From: Nitrospira sp.
GTDB lineage: Bacteria > Nitrospirota > Nitrospiria > Nitrospirales > Nitrospiraceae
Assembly: GCA_037045225.1 (NCBI GenBank)
Contig: JBAOHZ010000009.1
Location: forward strand, 2,046,001-2,110,000
Direction of reading: 5' to 3'
Length of the DNA stretch: 64,000 nucleotides
Shown here: piece after piece, positions 33,399 to 42,354 of the stretch
Position numbering within the stretch: the stretch's first letter is position 1
Layout: each line of letters opens with the position of its first letter
Translations under genes and position numbers: made by a program
The notes under the pieces: generated by a model
Database searches by the model: none
Seen by the model: only the letters and a program-made list of their open reading frames with translations
What the model was told of the DNA's origin: nothing

Positions 33399-34958
33399 AT
33401 GAGGACATTACCCATGCGCGCCAGCCTGATCATCCTGTCTTGCAGTCTCGCCGCCGTGACGGCCATCCCCGCTCATGCCCAGAACGCTCAAAGCGTGCGT
33501 TTGGGTGAATCCGCCCTCACCTATGCGGCCGGGGCGATTCGGCAGGAGATGCCGATCGAGGGGGTCATCAATGTGATCACCGGAGATAATCAACTTTCCG
33601 GAAACCGGATGATGTTGGGCTGGTCCGGGACCGATACGCTCTACCTCAAATTGAAGAATCCCGGCGATGCGGCGCTCGGAGACCTCTACACCGTGTATCG
33701 GCGCTCGCGCAAAGTGTTTCACCCCATGACGAAACAGTATCTGGGCTATATCATCAATCGGGTCGGAGTGGTGAAAGTGATTCAGTTGGATTCGGCGTTG
33801 GTGGGTGTTCGAGTCGTTCGGTCCTACGGCCCGCTCTCCCCCGGTGACCCGGTCATGCGGTTTACGCCCCCTCCGGCCGAGGAGGTCGCGGAGTCCGTTG
33901 CAGATGCGGGTGAGATCGATGCCATGATCGTGGAGTTGCAGGCCGATAAGCATATGTCGCTCGTGGCGCAGGGAAATCTGGTGTATCTCGATAAAGGCAC
34001 GGACGATGGCCTCCGCCCTGGGCGCCAGATGGAAGTTTTCCGCACCGGCGGCGGGCTTCCCGAGAGGAAAATCGGAGAAGTGAAGGTCCTGTCCACAGAA
34101 CCTCATACGGCGACCGCGGTGTTGTCCAAGGCGACGGCCCGTGCCCTGATCGGCGACCGCCTTCGCTCCAAACATGCCTCGCCGGTTGTCGCCATGCCGG
34201 ACGAGAACGGGGACGCGGATTTTCCAGCGACAGCGGTTCAACCGGTAAAAATCACGAAGCTGGAGAATGGTTCCGTGATGCCCAGCGAGTCCCGTTCGAG
34301 CAGCCGCCCCAAAGTCGAACGCACTCACGGAGGGACGAGGATCAGTCTCGAGGACCTGGCGGATCAGTTGGAGTATGAATCCGGCGAAGTGAGAGTCAAA
34401 CCGGACGGTGTGCCGATTCTCGAGCAAGTGGCAGAGTACTTGAAGTCGACCGGGTCCTCTCAGCAGGTCCGGGTGGAAGGTCATTCCGACAACATGGAAA
34501 TCGGCCCTTCGTTGAAAGGCGTCTTCCCGACCAATTGGGAATTGTCGAAGGCTCGTGCAGCCGAAGTGGTGCGGTATTTGGTTGAGAAGGGCGGCATGGA
34601 TTCGGCGAAGTTGTCTGCCGTGGGGTATGGGGCGAGCCGTCCTGTTGCCGGCAATGGGAGCGAGGAAGGGCGCAAGAAGAATCGCCGCGTTGAGATTGTG
34701 CTCGACTCCACTACGGAAGGATCCGAGGCTCAGCCTGTGACGGCTCCGGTGAGTGAACGCGTCCCAGCGCCGGCTCAGGTTACGTATCACCAGATGGGCG
34801 CGTTGCCGTCTGCCGTCGCCGTGCCGTCGACTCCAGTACCTCCGGCCGGATCGAATCCAGTCGATGCCGCGAATGATCCGGCGGTGGCTCTTGCCGATGG
34901 GGCTCTGCCGGTCGCGCCCGCCGGAGATGCTGCAGCCCCGATCCCACCAGGCTTGTAG
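33399..34958 (+). CDS. Exported OmpA-family peptidoglycan-binding protein
   Basis: A 519-residue protein. A signal peptide covers about residues 1-28 (ending IPAHAQ). The middle carries two beta-rich modules with GDLYTVYRRSRKVFHP and GNLVYLDKGTDDGLRPGRQMEVFR, a repeated glycine/beta pattern. The C-terminal OmpA/MotB domain at about 325-445 has VRVEGHSDN, NWELSKARAAEVVRYL and GRKKNRRVEIVL, which bind peptidoglycan. A Pro/Ala/Val-rich tail of about 70 residues follows. ATG codons at 33399 and 33414 are both possible starts. A terminator lies just downstream. Confidence 0.85.
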   Translation: MRTLPMRASLIILSCSLAAVTAIPAHAQNAQSVRLGESALTYAAGAIRQEMPIEGVINVITGDNQLSGNRMMLGWSGTDTLYLKLKNPGDAALGDLYTVYRRSRKVFHPMTKQYLGYIINRVGVVKVIQLDSALVGVRVVRSYGPLSPGDPVMRFTPPPAEEVAESVADAGEIDAMIVELQADKHMSLVAQGNLVYLDKGTDDGLRPGRQMEVFRTGGGLPERKIGEVKVLSTEPHTATAVLSKATARALIGDRLRSKHASPVVAMPDENGDADFPATAVQPVKITKLENGSVMPSESRSSSRPKVERTHGGTRISLEDLADQLEYESGEVRVKPDGVPILEQVAEYLKSTGSSQQVRVEGHSDNMEIGPSLKGVFPTNWELSKARAAEVVRYLVEKGGMDSAKLSAVGYGASRPVAGNGSEEGRKKNRRVEIVLDSTTEGSEAQPVTAPVSERVPAPAQVTYHQMGALPSAVAVPSTPVPPAGSNPVDAANDPAVALADGALPVAPAGDAAAPIPPGL

Positions 34959-34966
34959 TGAGTGCC

Positions 34967-35007
34967 GGCGACTGGCCTTTTACGAAGAGGCCGGTCGCCA
35001 GGGTTTT
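34967..35007 (+). terminator. Rho-independent terminator after the OmpA-family gene
   Basis: GGCGACTGGCCT (34967-34978) pairs with AGGCCGGTCGCC (34988-34999) with one G-T wobble around a nine-base loop, followed by TTTT at 35004-35007. Confidence 0.65.
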
Positions 35008-35118
35008 CTCGGTTTTCCCTCCCCGTACAGCGCCTCCTGTTTCTGATCGGCCTCTCCCCAGTGCTCTCTTCACAAGGTCCATGATTGTTGCGCTCACCCG
35101 GTGTTGTTAGAATGCCGT

Positions 35119-37497
35119 ATGTTCGAGCCACGGTTGCCTGCCACCCCAGCGGTGGCTTCTGCGTCTCCCGCTGTGTATGCCGATGTGGTACTCCCTCGCC
35201 GACTTCACCGTCCCTTTACCTATGTGATCCCGCCTGCGCTCAGGGGGCAGGTCGCCATCGGGCAATCCGTAATCGTGCCGTTCGGCTCCCAAGACCTTCA
35301 TGGCCTCGTGACGGCGGTGCATGATCGGCTTCCACTCGGCGCGCCGGAGCAGGGGCTAAAAGCTGTCCGCTCGCTGGCACCAGCTTCCCCCGACTATCTA
35401 CTCAGTCCCAGTCAACTCGATTTGAGCCGGTGGGTGGCAGACCGGTATGCCGCGTCATGGGGGCAATGTATTAAGCTTGTGCTGCCCTTCGCGGAGCAGG
35501 CCGCCCCCCGTTCATTGCGGTATCTGCCTACGGAGCAGGGCATGAGTAGTTCCCAGTCGCTCGATGAGTTCGGGGAAGTTGAAGTTCAGGTACTCACGCG
35601 ACTCCGTCGTCGTCCCAAGGGCATTGCTGAGACCACCCTTACGCAGGGCGACAAACCCCGTGTCATGCGCGCGTTACAGGCACTGATTCGAAGAGGGCTT
35701 GTGATTCGATGTGATGATGCGATTGTCCCGAGAGTGTCTCGTCCAAAGAAGACTCCCTCCCAGGGGGCGGGGCAAGCGTGGCTTACGAGCGAGATGCTGG
35801 ATGATGTGCCACCGTCTCCACCGGAAGCAGCCGCGTGGCCCGGTACGGTCGCTCAGGCGCTTTCGCAGGGGGCCTATGCCTCCGTCCTGGTTCAGGGGGC
35901 CCGCGTCACCAGGCTCTGGTGTCTTGTGCAGGCTGCTCAGGCTACCATCCGCCACCAACGACGCGTGTTGATTCTCACAGGTGATGTTGAGAATGCCGCA
36001 CGACTGGCCGCAGCCTTGGCAGCCGCGGGAGAACGATCGCTGCTCTTGCATAGTGGCCTTTCGGCGCAGGCGCGCGCGGACGTATGGCAATCGGCACAGG
36101 AATCGTCCGCCACGATCCTGATCGGCACCCGCATGGCGGTGTTTGCGCCTTTGGAGCGATTGGGGTTGGTGTGGGTGGAGGGAGAGGATGATGCATCCCT
36201 GAAGGAGGAACAAGCGCCTCGGTACCATGCTCGTGAGGTGGCACGACGGCGCGCGGTCTGTGATCGAGCTCTGCTGGTGCTGGCTTCGAGCCATCCGTCG
36301 CTTGAGAGTTGGGCCGCGGTTCGGCAGGGGGAGATGACGGCCTGCGTCTATCGCAATCCGGTGAGTGCTCCGAGGGTGCAGGTCATCGATCTGAGAATGT
36401 ACTCCAGGGAAACTCCCGCGGGAACCCTGTTGTCGCCACCGTTCTATGAGGGGATTCAGGACGCCCTGCGGCAGCAGGCCCTGGCGATTCTGTATCTCAA
36501 CCGCAAAGGGTTCGCGAGCGTCTTGCATTGCGCGGATTGTGGCGCGATGCCGCAGTGTGACGCCTGTAGCGTCGCGCTGACATTTTTCCGGCGCAGCAAT
36601 CATGTGCGGTGCCATTACTGCGGGCGAACGAAGCCCGTGCCGGATCATTGCGCGAAATGCCAGTCGCTCAAGCTGGAGCCGGTGGGGTCCGGTACGGAAC
36701 GTATCGAGGAGGCTGTGCGTCGGAAGTTTCCTCAGGCGCGCGTGGGTCGCGTAGATAGCGAAACGATTCGTCGGCCTGCTGACGCACGGGCGTTCCGTCG
36801 GCTGCTTGCCGCTGGCGAATTAGACATCGTGATCGGTACCCAGATGTTATTCCGGTTTGGCCTTCAGGGGCGGGCCGCGTTTGTCGGGGTGCCGGATGCG
36901 GATGCCGGTTTGCATGTGCCGGATTTTCGCTCCGGGGAGCGCATGTACCATGGTCTCATGGATGCCGTGGAATTAGCCCGACCGGCTCATGCCGGAGGCG
37001 TGGTGATGATCCAGACCCGCCTAACGGATCACCATGCCATCGTGGCGGTGGCCACTGGCGACGATTCGGTGTTTCTTGAGCAGGAGCAGGCGTTTCGGCA
37101 GATGCTGCAGTATCCGCCGCTGACATCACTGGTGAGACTGGATGTGTCCGGGACGCTGGAATCGGTGGTAGCTCAGGCCGCTGGTCGTTGGGCGGCGTTA
37201 CTGCGAACGGAGGTCGCGCGTGCAGGAAGGCGGGAGACTCACGTCGGCAATGGGGTGTCCTCGCCGCGGTGTTCCGTCGGTTCGGACGAAGAGGCGAATG
37301 CCATCATTATCTTGGGGCCGTCTCCGGCACCACATGCCATGGCGCGAGGCCGTTACTGTTGGCAGATTCTCATCAAGTCCCTCTCTCTTGCGACAGGCAG
37401 AGAAATAGTCGTGCGGACGCGTGAGGCGCTTGAGCGGGACTCACGACGAGGAGGGCTCCGCTTTGATATCGACGTCGATCCGATCGCCATGGCGTGA
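35119..37497 (+). CDS. priA: PriA-like primosomal protein N' lacking helicase motifs
   Basis: A 792-residue protein. The N-terminal DNA 3'-end-binding domain is recognisable (YADVVLPRRLHRPFTYVIPP, then QSVIVPFGSQDLHGLV). The central helicase domain aligns throughout (LLLHSGLS, ILIGTRMAVFAPL, APRYHAREVA), but Walker A GxTGSGKT is replaced by GARVTRLW (about 35896-35919), DEEH by EGEDD and the GSATPS motif by ASSHPS. Four CxxC zinc pairs survive (CADCGAMPQCDAC, CHYCGRTKPVPDHCAKC) with the motif V/VI region GTQM. Loss of ATP-binding residues with conservation elsewhere suggests a DNA-structure-binding restart protein without unwinding activity, as annotated for actinobacterial PriA. The start is uncertain: GTG at 35101 is also open. 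Confidence 0.85.
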   Translation: MFEPRLPATPAVASASPAVYADVVLPRRLHRPFTYVIPPALRGQVAIGQSVIVPFGSQDLHGLVTAVHDRLPLGAPEQGLKAVRSLAPASPDYLLSPSQLDLSRWVADRYAASWGQCIKLVLPFAEQAAPRSLRYLPTEQGMSSSQSLDEFGEVEVQVLTRLRRRPKGIAETTLTQGDKPRVMRALQALIRRGLVIRCDDAIVPRVSRPKKTPSQGAGQAWLTSEMLDDVPPSPPEAAAWPGTVAQALSQGAYASVLVQGARVTRLWCLVQAAQATIRHQRRVLILTGDVENAARLAAALAAAGERSLLLHSGLSAQARADVWQSAQESSATILIGTRMAVFAPLERLGLVWVEGEDDASLKEEQAPRYHAREVARRRAVCDRALLVLASSHPSLESWAAVRQGEMTACVYRNPVSAPRVQVIDLRMYSRETPAGTLLSPPFYEGIQDALRQQALAILYLNRKGFASVLHCADCGAMPQCDACSVALTFFRRSNHVRCHYCGRTKPVPDHCAKCQSLKLEPVGSGTERIEEAVRRKFPQARVGRVDSETIRRPADARAFRRLLAAGELDIVIGTQMLFRFGLQGRAAFVGVPDADAGLHVPDFRSGERMYHGLMDAVELARPAHAGGVVMIQTRLTDHHAIVAVATGDDSVFLEQEQAFRQMLQYPPLTSLVRLDVSGTLESVVAQAAGRWAALLRTEVARAGRRETHVGNGVSSPRCSVGSDEEANAIIILGPSPAPHAMARGRYCWQILIKSLSLATGREIVVRTREALERDSRRGGLRFDIDVDPIAMA

Positions 37498-37505
37498 CGC
37501 GAGTT

Positions 37506-37943
37506 TCAACGCCGCGCCCGTGCTTTTTTGCTCCGTGCCAAGGCTGGTTCTCTTCCTGGGGGAGGCGCCGGCGGGGTCTGTTGTTCTCGCAGACGCTTGA
37601 ACAGTCCAAACGCGAAGGTGATCCAGAACACCGAGGTGAAGAGTCCGAAGAGCACTGCGTTCAGGATCGTTTCCATCTGTTCGTCGCTCGGCTGACTCCC
37701 TCCTGTCCGCATTCGAATCATGGTCACAATCGGCCAGGCCATGCTTTCGACGCCGAGCCCCAGGGTGGTCCAGGCCCAGATCGCCGTGATGCTCTGTCCC
37801 TGCCACCAGAGAAAGGCTGTCGCCGCAGCAGCCACGAGTAGCGCCCAGGTGGGCGTCACCTGCTCCCACATGACGACGATGCCGATTGCGACGACGATGC
37901 CGCCCAGTACCGCGTGTAGGTGCGGCGTCCACCATGTTTTCAT
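37506..37943 (-). CDS. Three- to four-span membrane protein of unknown function
   Basis: A 145-residue protein with hydrophobic segments near 10-25 (AVLGGIVVAIGIVVMW), 32-45, 55-72 and 105-125 (ILNAVLFGLFTSVFWITFAFGLF) and a basic, Pro-rich C-terminus ending KKARARR. The ATG at 37943 has an AAGTGGTGG stretch upstream. The upstream frame starts with TTG at 38015 and lacks support. No family is recognised. It converges with priA and lies downstream of the response regulator. Confidence 0.65.
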   Translation of the reverse strand: MKTWWTPHLHAVLGGIVVAIGIVVMWEQVTPTWALLVAAAATAFLWWQGQSITAIWAWTTLGLGVESMAWPIVTMIRMRTGGSQPSDEQMETILNAVLFGLFTSVFWITFAFGLFKRLREQQTPPAPPPGREPALARSKKARARR

Positions 37944-38066
37944 GACCACCACTTTCTTTGATGAAGCGAAAACGGAAGCGGGCGTTAGTGTGCGGATCGA
38001 TGTGCCGGAAGTCAATGTGACAGTGGCGAGGTCGGCTGATTGAGAAGCTGAAGAGGCGGGTGTGGG

Positions 38067-38438
38067 TCAGTGTGTAATTTCGGCTTGAACGGCATCCAGG
38101 AGTTGCTGCATTTCGAAGGGTTTCTGGAGCGTGCGGCGCGCGCCGAGCATACGGGCCACATCGAGGAAGTTTAAGATACCGATCATGTCGCTCCCGCCGG
38201 TGATGGCCATAATCTTGGCCTCGGGAAATTCACGACGGAGCGTCAAGATACTCTCAAGGCCATCCTGGTCGGGCATCAGGATATCCATGATGACGAGATC
38301 AGCCGGCGATTCGCGATAGTGGGACAGCCCTGCTTTGCCGTCGGCCGCTTCGCGGACATAAAAACCTGCCTGTTCGAGCGTGATGCGAATAAGGCGGCGA
38401 ATCGCTTCTTCATCGTCCACGATCAAAACCGAAGGCAT
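38067..38438 (-). CDS. Single-domain response regulator
   Basis: A 123-residue CheY-like receiver: acidic pair in LIVDDEEAI, phospho-acceptor D52 in VIMDILMPDQDG, and Lys in TLQKPFEM. There is no output domain. GAGGA precedes the ATG at 38438. It is encoded 108 bases after the PAS kinase at 38547 and is probably its partner, although the kinase looks defective. Confidence 0.9.
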   Translation of the reverse strand: MPSVLIVDDEEAIRRLIRITLEQAGFYVREAADGKAGLSHYRESPADLVIMDILMPDQDGLESILTLRREFPEAKIMAITGGSDMIGILNFLDVARMLGARRTLQKPFEMQQLLDAVQAEITH

Positions 38439-38546
38439 AACATTCCTCGCAGGAGTGTGGGCGTTCAAGCGTCCAGGGAATTTGGCGGTGCCCAAAAGAA
38501 GGCGCAAGCGGGGCGCTTCGACGCTCTCTTGAGTCGCTCAGTGAAT

Positions 38547-40145
38547 TTACCGTTCTTTGTCAGGCTCAGCAAGAAATTCCTTCGGTTGCGAAAGGGGTGA
38601 TGTCGTTCCACGCGCCGGTGCAGTGCCCAAGGCCGAATGGGACTGGGGCATGACGGGCAGATAGACTTCGGTTGTGGTGCCCTGACCGGCCGTGCTGGTG
38701 GCGCGAAGCGTTCCCCCATGCTCGCTGACGATGCGCTGTATCTCTGCGAACCCTGCTCGTGCCTGATCCCCCCCAGTGAGGCGCGTAGAAAGCGGGGTTG
38801 ATGTCTGAGGTCGACTCCCAGGGGGGCTGCCGTCGTCGGTATCTGAGACCGTGAGGCGCACATATTGGCCTGAGGGGAGTGGGAGGTCGTGACCGGGCAT
38901 CGAGGAGTCGAGGCGTATTGTCTCGAGGCGCACTTCCAAGACCCCGCCGTTGAGGGTCAGGGCTTGTTGTGCACGACCCAAGAGATCCAGGCAAAGTTGA
39001 TGGATCTGGGTTGGGTCGGCAGAGATGAGGTTGGTGGCGCCAGAGACCCATTCGCGGAGGCTAATATTGTCCGGCAACTGCCCTCTGAGGATTCGCAGCG
39101 TTTCTTTGAGGAGGATGTCCAGGAAGAGTGGCTGTTTTGCGCCGTCCGGTTGGCGGCCAAACATGAGCATTTGTGTGACCAGGTCACGAGCCCGTTTCGA
39201 CGCGAGGATGACCTGCTGAATATGCCCATGGACGCGACTGTCGGGCGCGAGTGACGGGAGGGCCAAGTCCGAGAACCCCATGATGGCGGTCAGGCAATTG
39301 TTAAACTCATGGGCCATGCCACCGGCCAACGTTGCCGCAGTCGCCAGCTTCTTGCCCCGATGCAGCTGCTCGACGATTTGGTTTTGTGCGGTGATATCGG
39401 TGACGAGTACCTGAATGGCCGGGTGTCCGTCGAATACCACGGGGGCGGCGACCAATTCGACATCGATGACCTGTCCATCGGATCGTAGAAACTGTCGGTT
39501 GTTGGGGAGTCTGGTGGTCACTTTCGCAAGGGGGAGATTTTGGAGGAACTCTTTCGGGAAGAAATCCGACAGTGGGTGGCCTTCGATCGCCTGGGCGGTT
39601 GCGAGTCCGAAGAGTCTGGTGCCGGCTTCATTGATGAAGAGGAGTGTGTCGTCTGCATGGACGAAGATCGCATGGGGCGACTGAAGCGCCAGCGTTCGGT
39701 ACCGTTCCTCTGTGGTGTGCAGGGCGTCCAGTGCCAGTTGTCTGGGGGTAATGTCGCGCACGATACCGACGTAACCGCCGGAGGGGCCTTCCCCGGTGCG
39801 CAACGGGAAGGCTTCCGCCATGACCCAGCGTAACGACCCGTCCGGCCGGCGGAAGCGAAACTCCCGTGAAAAGCTCCGTTCGGCGCTGGTGGCGCCAGAC
39901 CATTCGCTACAGATCGGGTCATGGTCTTCAGGTGCCAGCGCATTGCGCCAGCATTCCCCGGGCGTCGATGGGACAGGCAGTCCTGCGATGCGGCGCAGCC
40001 GGTCATTCAGGTATAGCGTGCGGCCTTCGGGATCCGAGAGAAAGATGCCGATGGATGCTTGACCGGACAGGGTTCGGACAAGGGCCTCAACGGTGCTGGA
40101 ATCTCCCGATGGCGAGAGGGCCGTTGTTAGGTCTTGCGCAGTCAC
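38547..40145 (-). CDS. PAS-PAS histidine-kinase-like protein with eroded ATP-binding domain
   Basis: A 532-residue soluble protein. PAS domain 1 (about 20-135) has a PAC-type ending GYVGIVRDITPRQLALDAL; PAS domain 2 (about 145-258) ends QVLVTDITAQNQ. The HisKA box is intact: GGMAHEFNNCLTAIMGFSDLA with H279. In the HATPase part the N-box reads DLLGRAQQAL instead of N-ARDAM, G1 reads SDTDDGSPPG instead of DTGxGM, and the G2 GTGLGL loop is lost (AGFAEIQRIVSEHGG follows directly). The key ATP-binding residues are therefore missing, suggesting a pseudokinase or phosphatase/scaffold. The start is GTG at 40145 with AAGGAGG six bases upstream. Confidence 0.88.
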   Translation of the reverse strand: MTAQDLTTALSPSGDSSTVEALVRTLSGQASIGIFLSDPEGRTLYLNDRLRRIAGLPVPSTPGECWRNALAPEDHDPICSEWSGATSAERSFSREFRFRRPDGSLRWVMAEAFPLRTGEGPSGGYVGIVRDITPRQLALDALHTTEERYRTLALQSPHAIFVHADDTLLFINEAGTRLFGLATAQAIEGHPLSDFFPKEFLQNLPLAKVTTRLPNNRQFLRSDGQVIDVELVAAPVVFDGHPAIQVLVTDITAQNQIVEQLHRGKKLATAATLAGGMAHEFNNCLTAIMGFSDLALPSLAPDSRVHGHIQQVILASKRARDLVTQMLMFGRQPDGAKQPLFLDILLKETLRILRGQLPDNISLREWVSGATNLISADPTQIHQLCLDLLGRAQQALTLNGGVLEVRLETIRLDSSMPGHDLPLPSGQYVRLTVSDTDDGSPPGSRPQTSTPLSTRLTGGDQARAGFAEIQRIVSEHGGTLRATSTAGQGTTTEVYLPVMPQSHSALGTAPARGTTSPLSQPKEFLAEPDKER

Positions 40146-40578
40146 AGGTGCCTCCTTCGTCTGTTATCAGCGGATTGCATCCTCAGTGGGCATTCCCTCA
40201 CCAAGAGTGGCTGCGAGAAGGTGGGCGGGACTGCTTCGACGGAACGTCCGTATGGTTTGCAGTGTTGCACTCACGATCCAGTGATTAGGCATGCACGTGG
40301 CCCATCATAGCACCAAGCCGGAGCAGGCGGTTAGAGATGATTGACAATTGGAAATGTAATTGGGCCCTAGTGGAATAGGGCCGTTTATCTGTGGCAGAGG
40401 AGTCATCGCAGAGCCGTCGATCCTGGCTGGTGGCCGCACAACAAGCCGGACGGCGTAGGGACCGGTCTGGGTGCATTCTGCCGGAAGGAAGAGGCGCCGT
40501 AAGATAGTACTGAAAGGAACGTGCTGGATCTGCGGGAGTTACTGAAGGACCGCCAGTTCGTCGAACGACTGCTGAGTT
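40146..40578. other. Intergenic region with one small hairpin
   Basis: There is no convincing gene here. GGCCCTA (40363-40369) pairs perfectly with TAGGGCC (40376-40382) around a six-base loop, without a proper T-run; it could stop transcription coming from the tRNA gene. Confidence 0.45.
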
Positions 40579-40662
40579 TGGTGCCGAAGGCGGGACTTGA
40601 ACCCGCACGGCTTGCGCCACACGCCCCTCAAACGTGCGTGTCTGCCATTCCACCACTTCGGC
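40579..40662 (-). tRNA. tRNA-Leu (anticodon GAG)
   Basis: Read on the minus strand, the acceptor stem GCCGAAG pairs with CUUCGGC and the 3' CCA is encoded. The D arm has the Leu-type GGUGGAAUGGCAGAC. The anticodon stem CACGU/GCGUG encloses loop UUGAGGG, anticodon GAG. There is a long variable arm of class II type (UGGCGCAAGCCGU), and the T arm is GCGGG-UUCAAGU-CCCGC. All stems close, so it looks functional. Confidence 0.95.
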
Positions 40663-40766
40663 AACCGAGAGTCTCTCCGTCGAAACATGAAGCGAGGTGC
40701 ACGCCAGCTGGACGGCGATGAAACGCGCGTTCTCGCTACGCAGGCGCCAGGCCTCAGAGGAAGCGC

Positions 40767-40796
40767 ATTATAGAAGTGGTCCAAAATGCTTGTCAA
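40767..40796 (-). promoter_or_regulatory. Consensus sigma-70 promoter of tRNA-Leu(GAG)
   Basis: On the minus strand TTGACA (40796-40791) and TATAAT (40772-40767), both exact consensus, are separated by 18 bp. Transcription should start near 40760, about 100 bases before the mature tRNA. Confidence 0.8.
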
Positions 40797-40887
40797 TCAA
40801 CTAGTTGTCCAGTAGAATTCACGCGTGCTGCGCGGACACGTCGCAGATCTTTCCTCATCAACAGCGATCAGCAGGCCGACAATCGAG

Positions 40888-41583
40888 ATGACGCCTCTCT
40901 CTGTTTCACATGTTTCGCGCACGAGTCGGCAGACGGACATTGCTGCGTTGTTTGACGTCGACAACACGTTGCTTCCCGGACAGGCCAGCGAAGTTCGGTT
41001 TTTCCGTTTTCTCTGGAAGCGAGGTCTCGTCGGATGGCGCGAGCTTCTGGACAGTGTGGGCTGGGTGCTCCGTCAGGCGCCTGCAGTGTCATTGCACCCC
41101 CTACGGGAACGGAAACTGTATTTGGCCGGGAAGGCTGCGGCCGAAATCGAATCACTGGCTGAGGAATTCTGTCGTGCCGAGCTGTTTCCTCGTCTGTCCG
41201 CGCAAGGGCTCGCTCGAATGGACGAACACCGTCGGGCCGGGCATCATATCGTGCTGGTGACCGGATCCCTCGACTTCCTCATTGCTCCACTCGCCTCTTT
41301 GCTGGAGGTGCCGACCCTGCTGGCGGCCAGGCTGGAGCGGCAACAGCGCCGGTTTACGGGTCACGTGTGTGTCCCGCTTCCCTATGGTCCAGGAAAGCGT
41401 GAATTGATCGCCCGGCTGACGCAGGAATTGCGCATTGATCTGACACAATCGTTTGCCTATGGCGATAGTCCCGGGGATGTTGAGTTGCTCCACATGGTGG
41501 GGCATCCGTTGGTCGTGAATCCGATTCGCGGGATGGATCGCATCGCGCGGCGGAATGGATGGCCGGTGACGACGTGGAAATGA
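40888..41583 (+). CDS. HAD-IB family phosphatase (SerB/YfbT-like)
   Basis: A 231-residue hydrolase. HAD motif I is DVDNTLL with nucleophile D23 and D25; motif II is LVTGS; the motif III Lys is in GPGKRELI; motif IV is YGDSPGDVELL. A helical cap lies between motifs I and II (about 35-110). The subfamily IB pattern fits phosphoserine phosphatase-like enzymes, but the substrate cannot be read from sequence. The ATG at 40888 was chosen; the frame is open to 40825 with GTG. It is followed 51 bases later by queE. Confidence 0.85.
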   Translation: MTPLSVSHVSRTSRQTDIAALFDVDNTLLPGQASEVRFFRFLWKRGLVGWRELLDSVGWVLRQAPAVSLHPLRERKLYLAGKAAAEIESLAEEFCRAELFPRLSAQGLARMDEHRRAGHHIVLVTGSLDFLIAPLASLLEVPTLLAARLERQQRRFTGHVCVPLPYGPGKRELIARLTQELRIDLTQSFAYGDSPGDVELLHMVGHPLVVNPIRGMDRIARRNGWPVTTWK

Positions 41584-41634
41584 GTCCTCCGTATCATCCA
41601 TCAGTGAGATGCTGAGTTGCCGGATCAATCGACG

Positions 41635-42273
41635 ATGGTCAAGGTTACCGAAATCTTCCACAGCATCCAGGGCGAGTCTACCTATGCTGGCCGCCCCTGT
41701 GTATTCGTCCGCTTGACCGGTTGTCCGCTCCGGTGCACCTGGTGCGACACGGCCTATGCCTTCTACGGCGGTCGGGATCTGACGATCGACGACCTTGTCA
41801 ATCAGGTCCGCGCCTTCGAGTGTGACCTTGTGGAAGTGACCGGGGGGGAACCGTTGAGCCAGACAGAATCGCTGCCCTTGCTGAGTCGCCTGTGTGACGA
41901 GGGGTTCGAGGTGCTGGTGGAAACCAGCGGGGCCATCGATACGGCCGGCGTCGATCGGCGTGTCCATGTGATTCTTGATGTCAAATGTCCCGGGAGCGGA
42001 ATGACCGATCGCATGTGTTGGTCGAACCTCGAACGGCTTGCGCCTCAGGATGAAGTGAAATTTGTGATCAAGGATCGAGCGGACTATGAATGGGCGCGCG
42101 AGGTGGCGCGTCGTCACGATCTTCCGGCGCGGTGCACGGTGCTCATGAGTCCGGTGTTTGGTGAGGTGGAGGCGCGGCATTTGGCGGAGTGGGTACTGGC
42201 CGATAAACTGCCGGTGCGTTTCCAGCTCCAAATGCACAAATACATTTGGGCGCCGGACTTGCGTGGTGTTTGA
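41635..42273 (+). CDS. queE: 7-carboxy-7-deazaguanine synthase
   Basis: A 212-residue radical SAM enzyme of queuosine/7-deazaguanine synthesis, converting 6-carboxytetrahydropterin to CDG. It shows EIFHSIQGESTYAGRPCVFVRL at the N-terminus and the cluster motif C30-PLR-C34-TW-C37-DT, which is the C-x3-C-x2-C spacing. VTGGEP and LDVKCPGSGM follow. An in-frame TTG at 41617 is an alternative start. No other queuosine genes are nearby. Confidence 0.93.
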   Translation: MVKVTEIFHSIQGESTYAGRPCVFVRLTGCPLRCTWCDTAYAFYGGRDLTIDDLVNQVRAFECDLVEVTGGEPLSQTESLPLLSRLCDEGFEVLVETSGAIDTAGVDRRVHVILDVKCPGSGMTDRMCWSNLERLAPQDEVKFVIKDRADYEWAREVARRHDLPARCTVLMSPVFGEVEARHLAEWVLADKLPVRFQLQMHKYIWAPDLRGV

Positions 42274-42354
42274 GAGGGGCGTGATGCTTAGGGACGAGGC
42301 GGTCTGTGAACGGCTGATAATGAACGCTGAACGGCAAGAACCGGGGGAGGATTG

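Noticed and set aside
33408..34790. 460-codon frame antisense to the OmpA-family gene
   Set aside because: Arg/His-rich composition without motifs; the sense strand has a signal peptide and an OmpA domain.
40363..40382. Small perfect hairpin as a strong terminator
   Set aside because: Only seven base pairs and no real T-run on either side; noted as a weak structure only.
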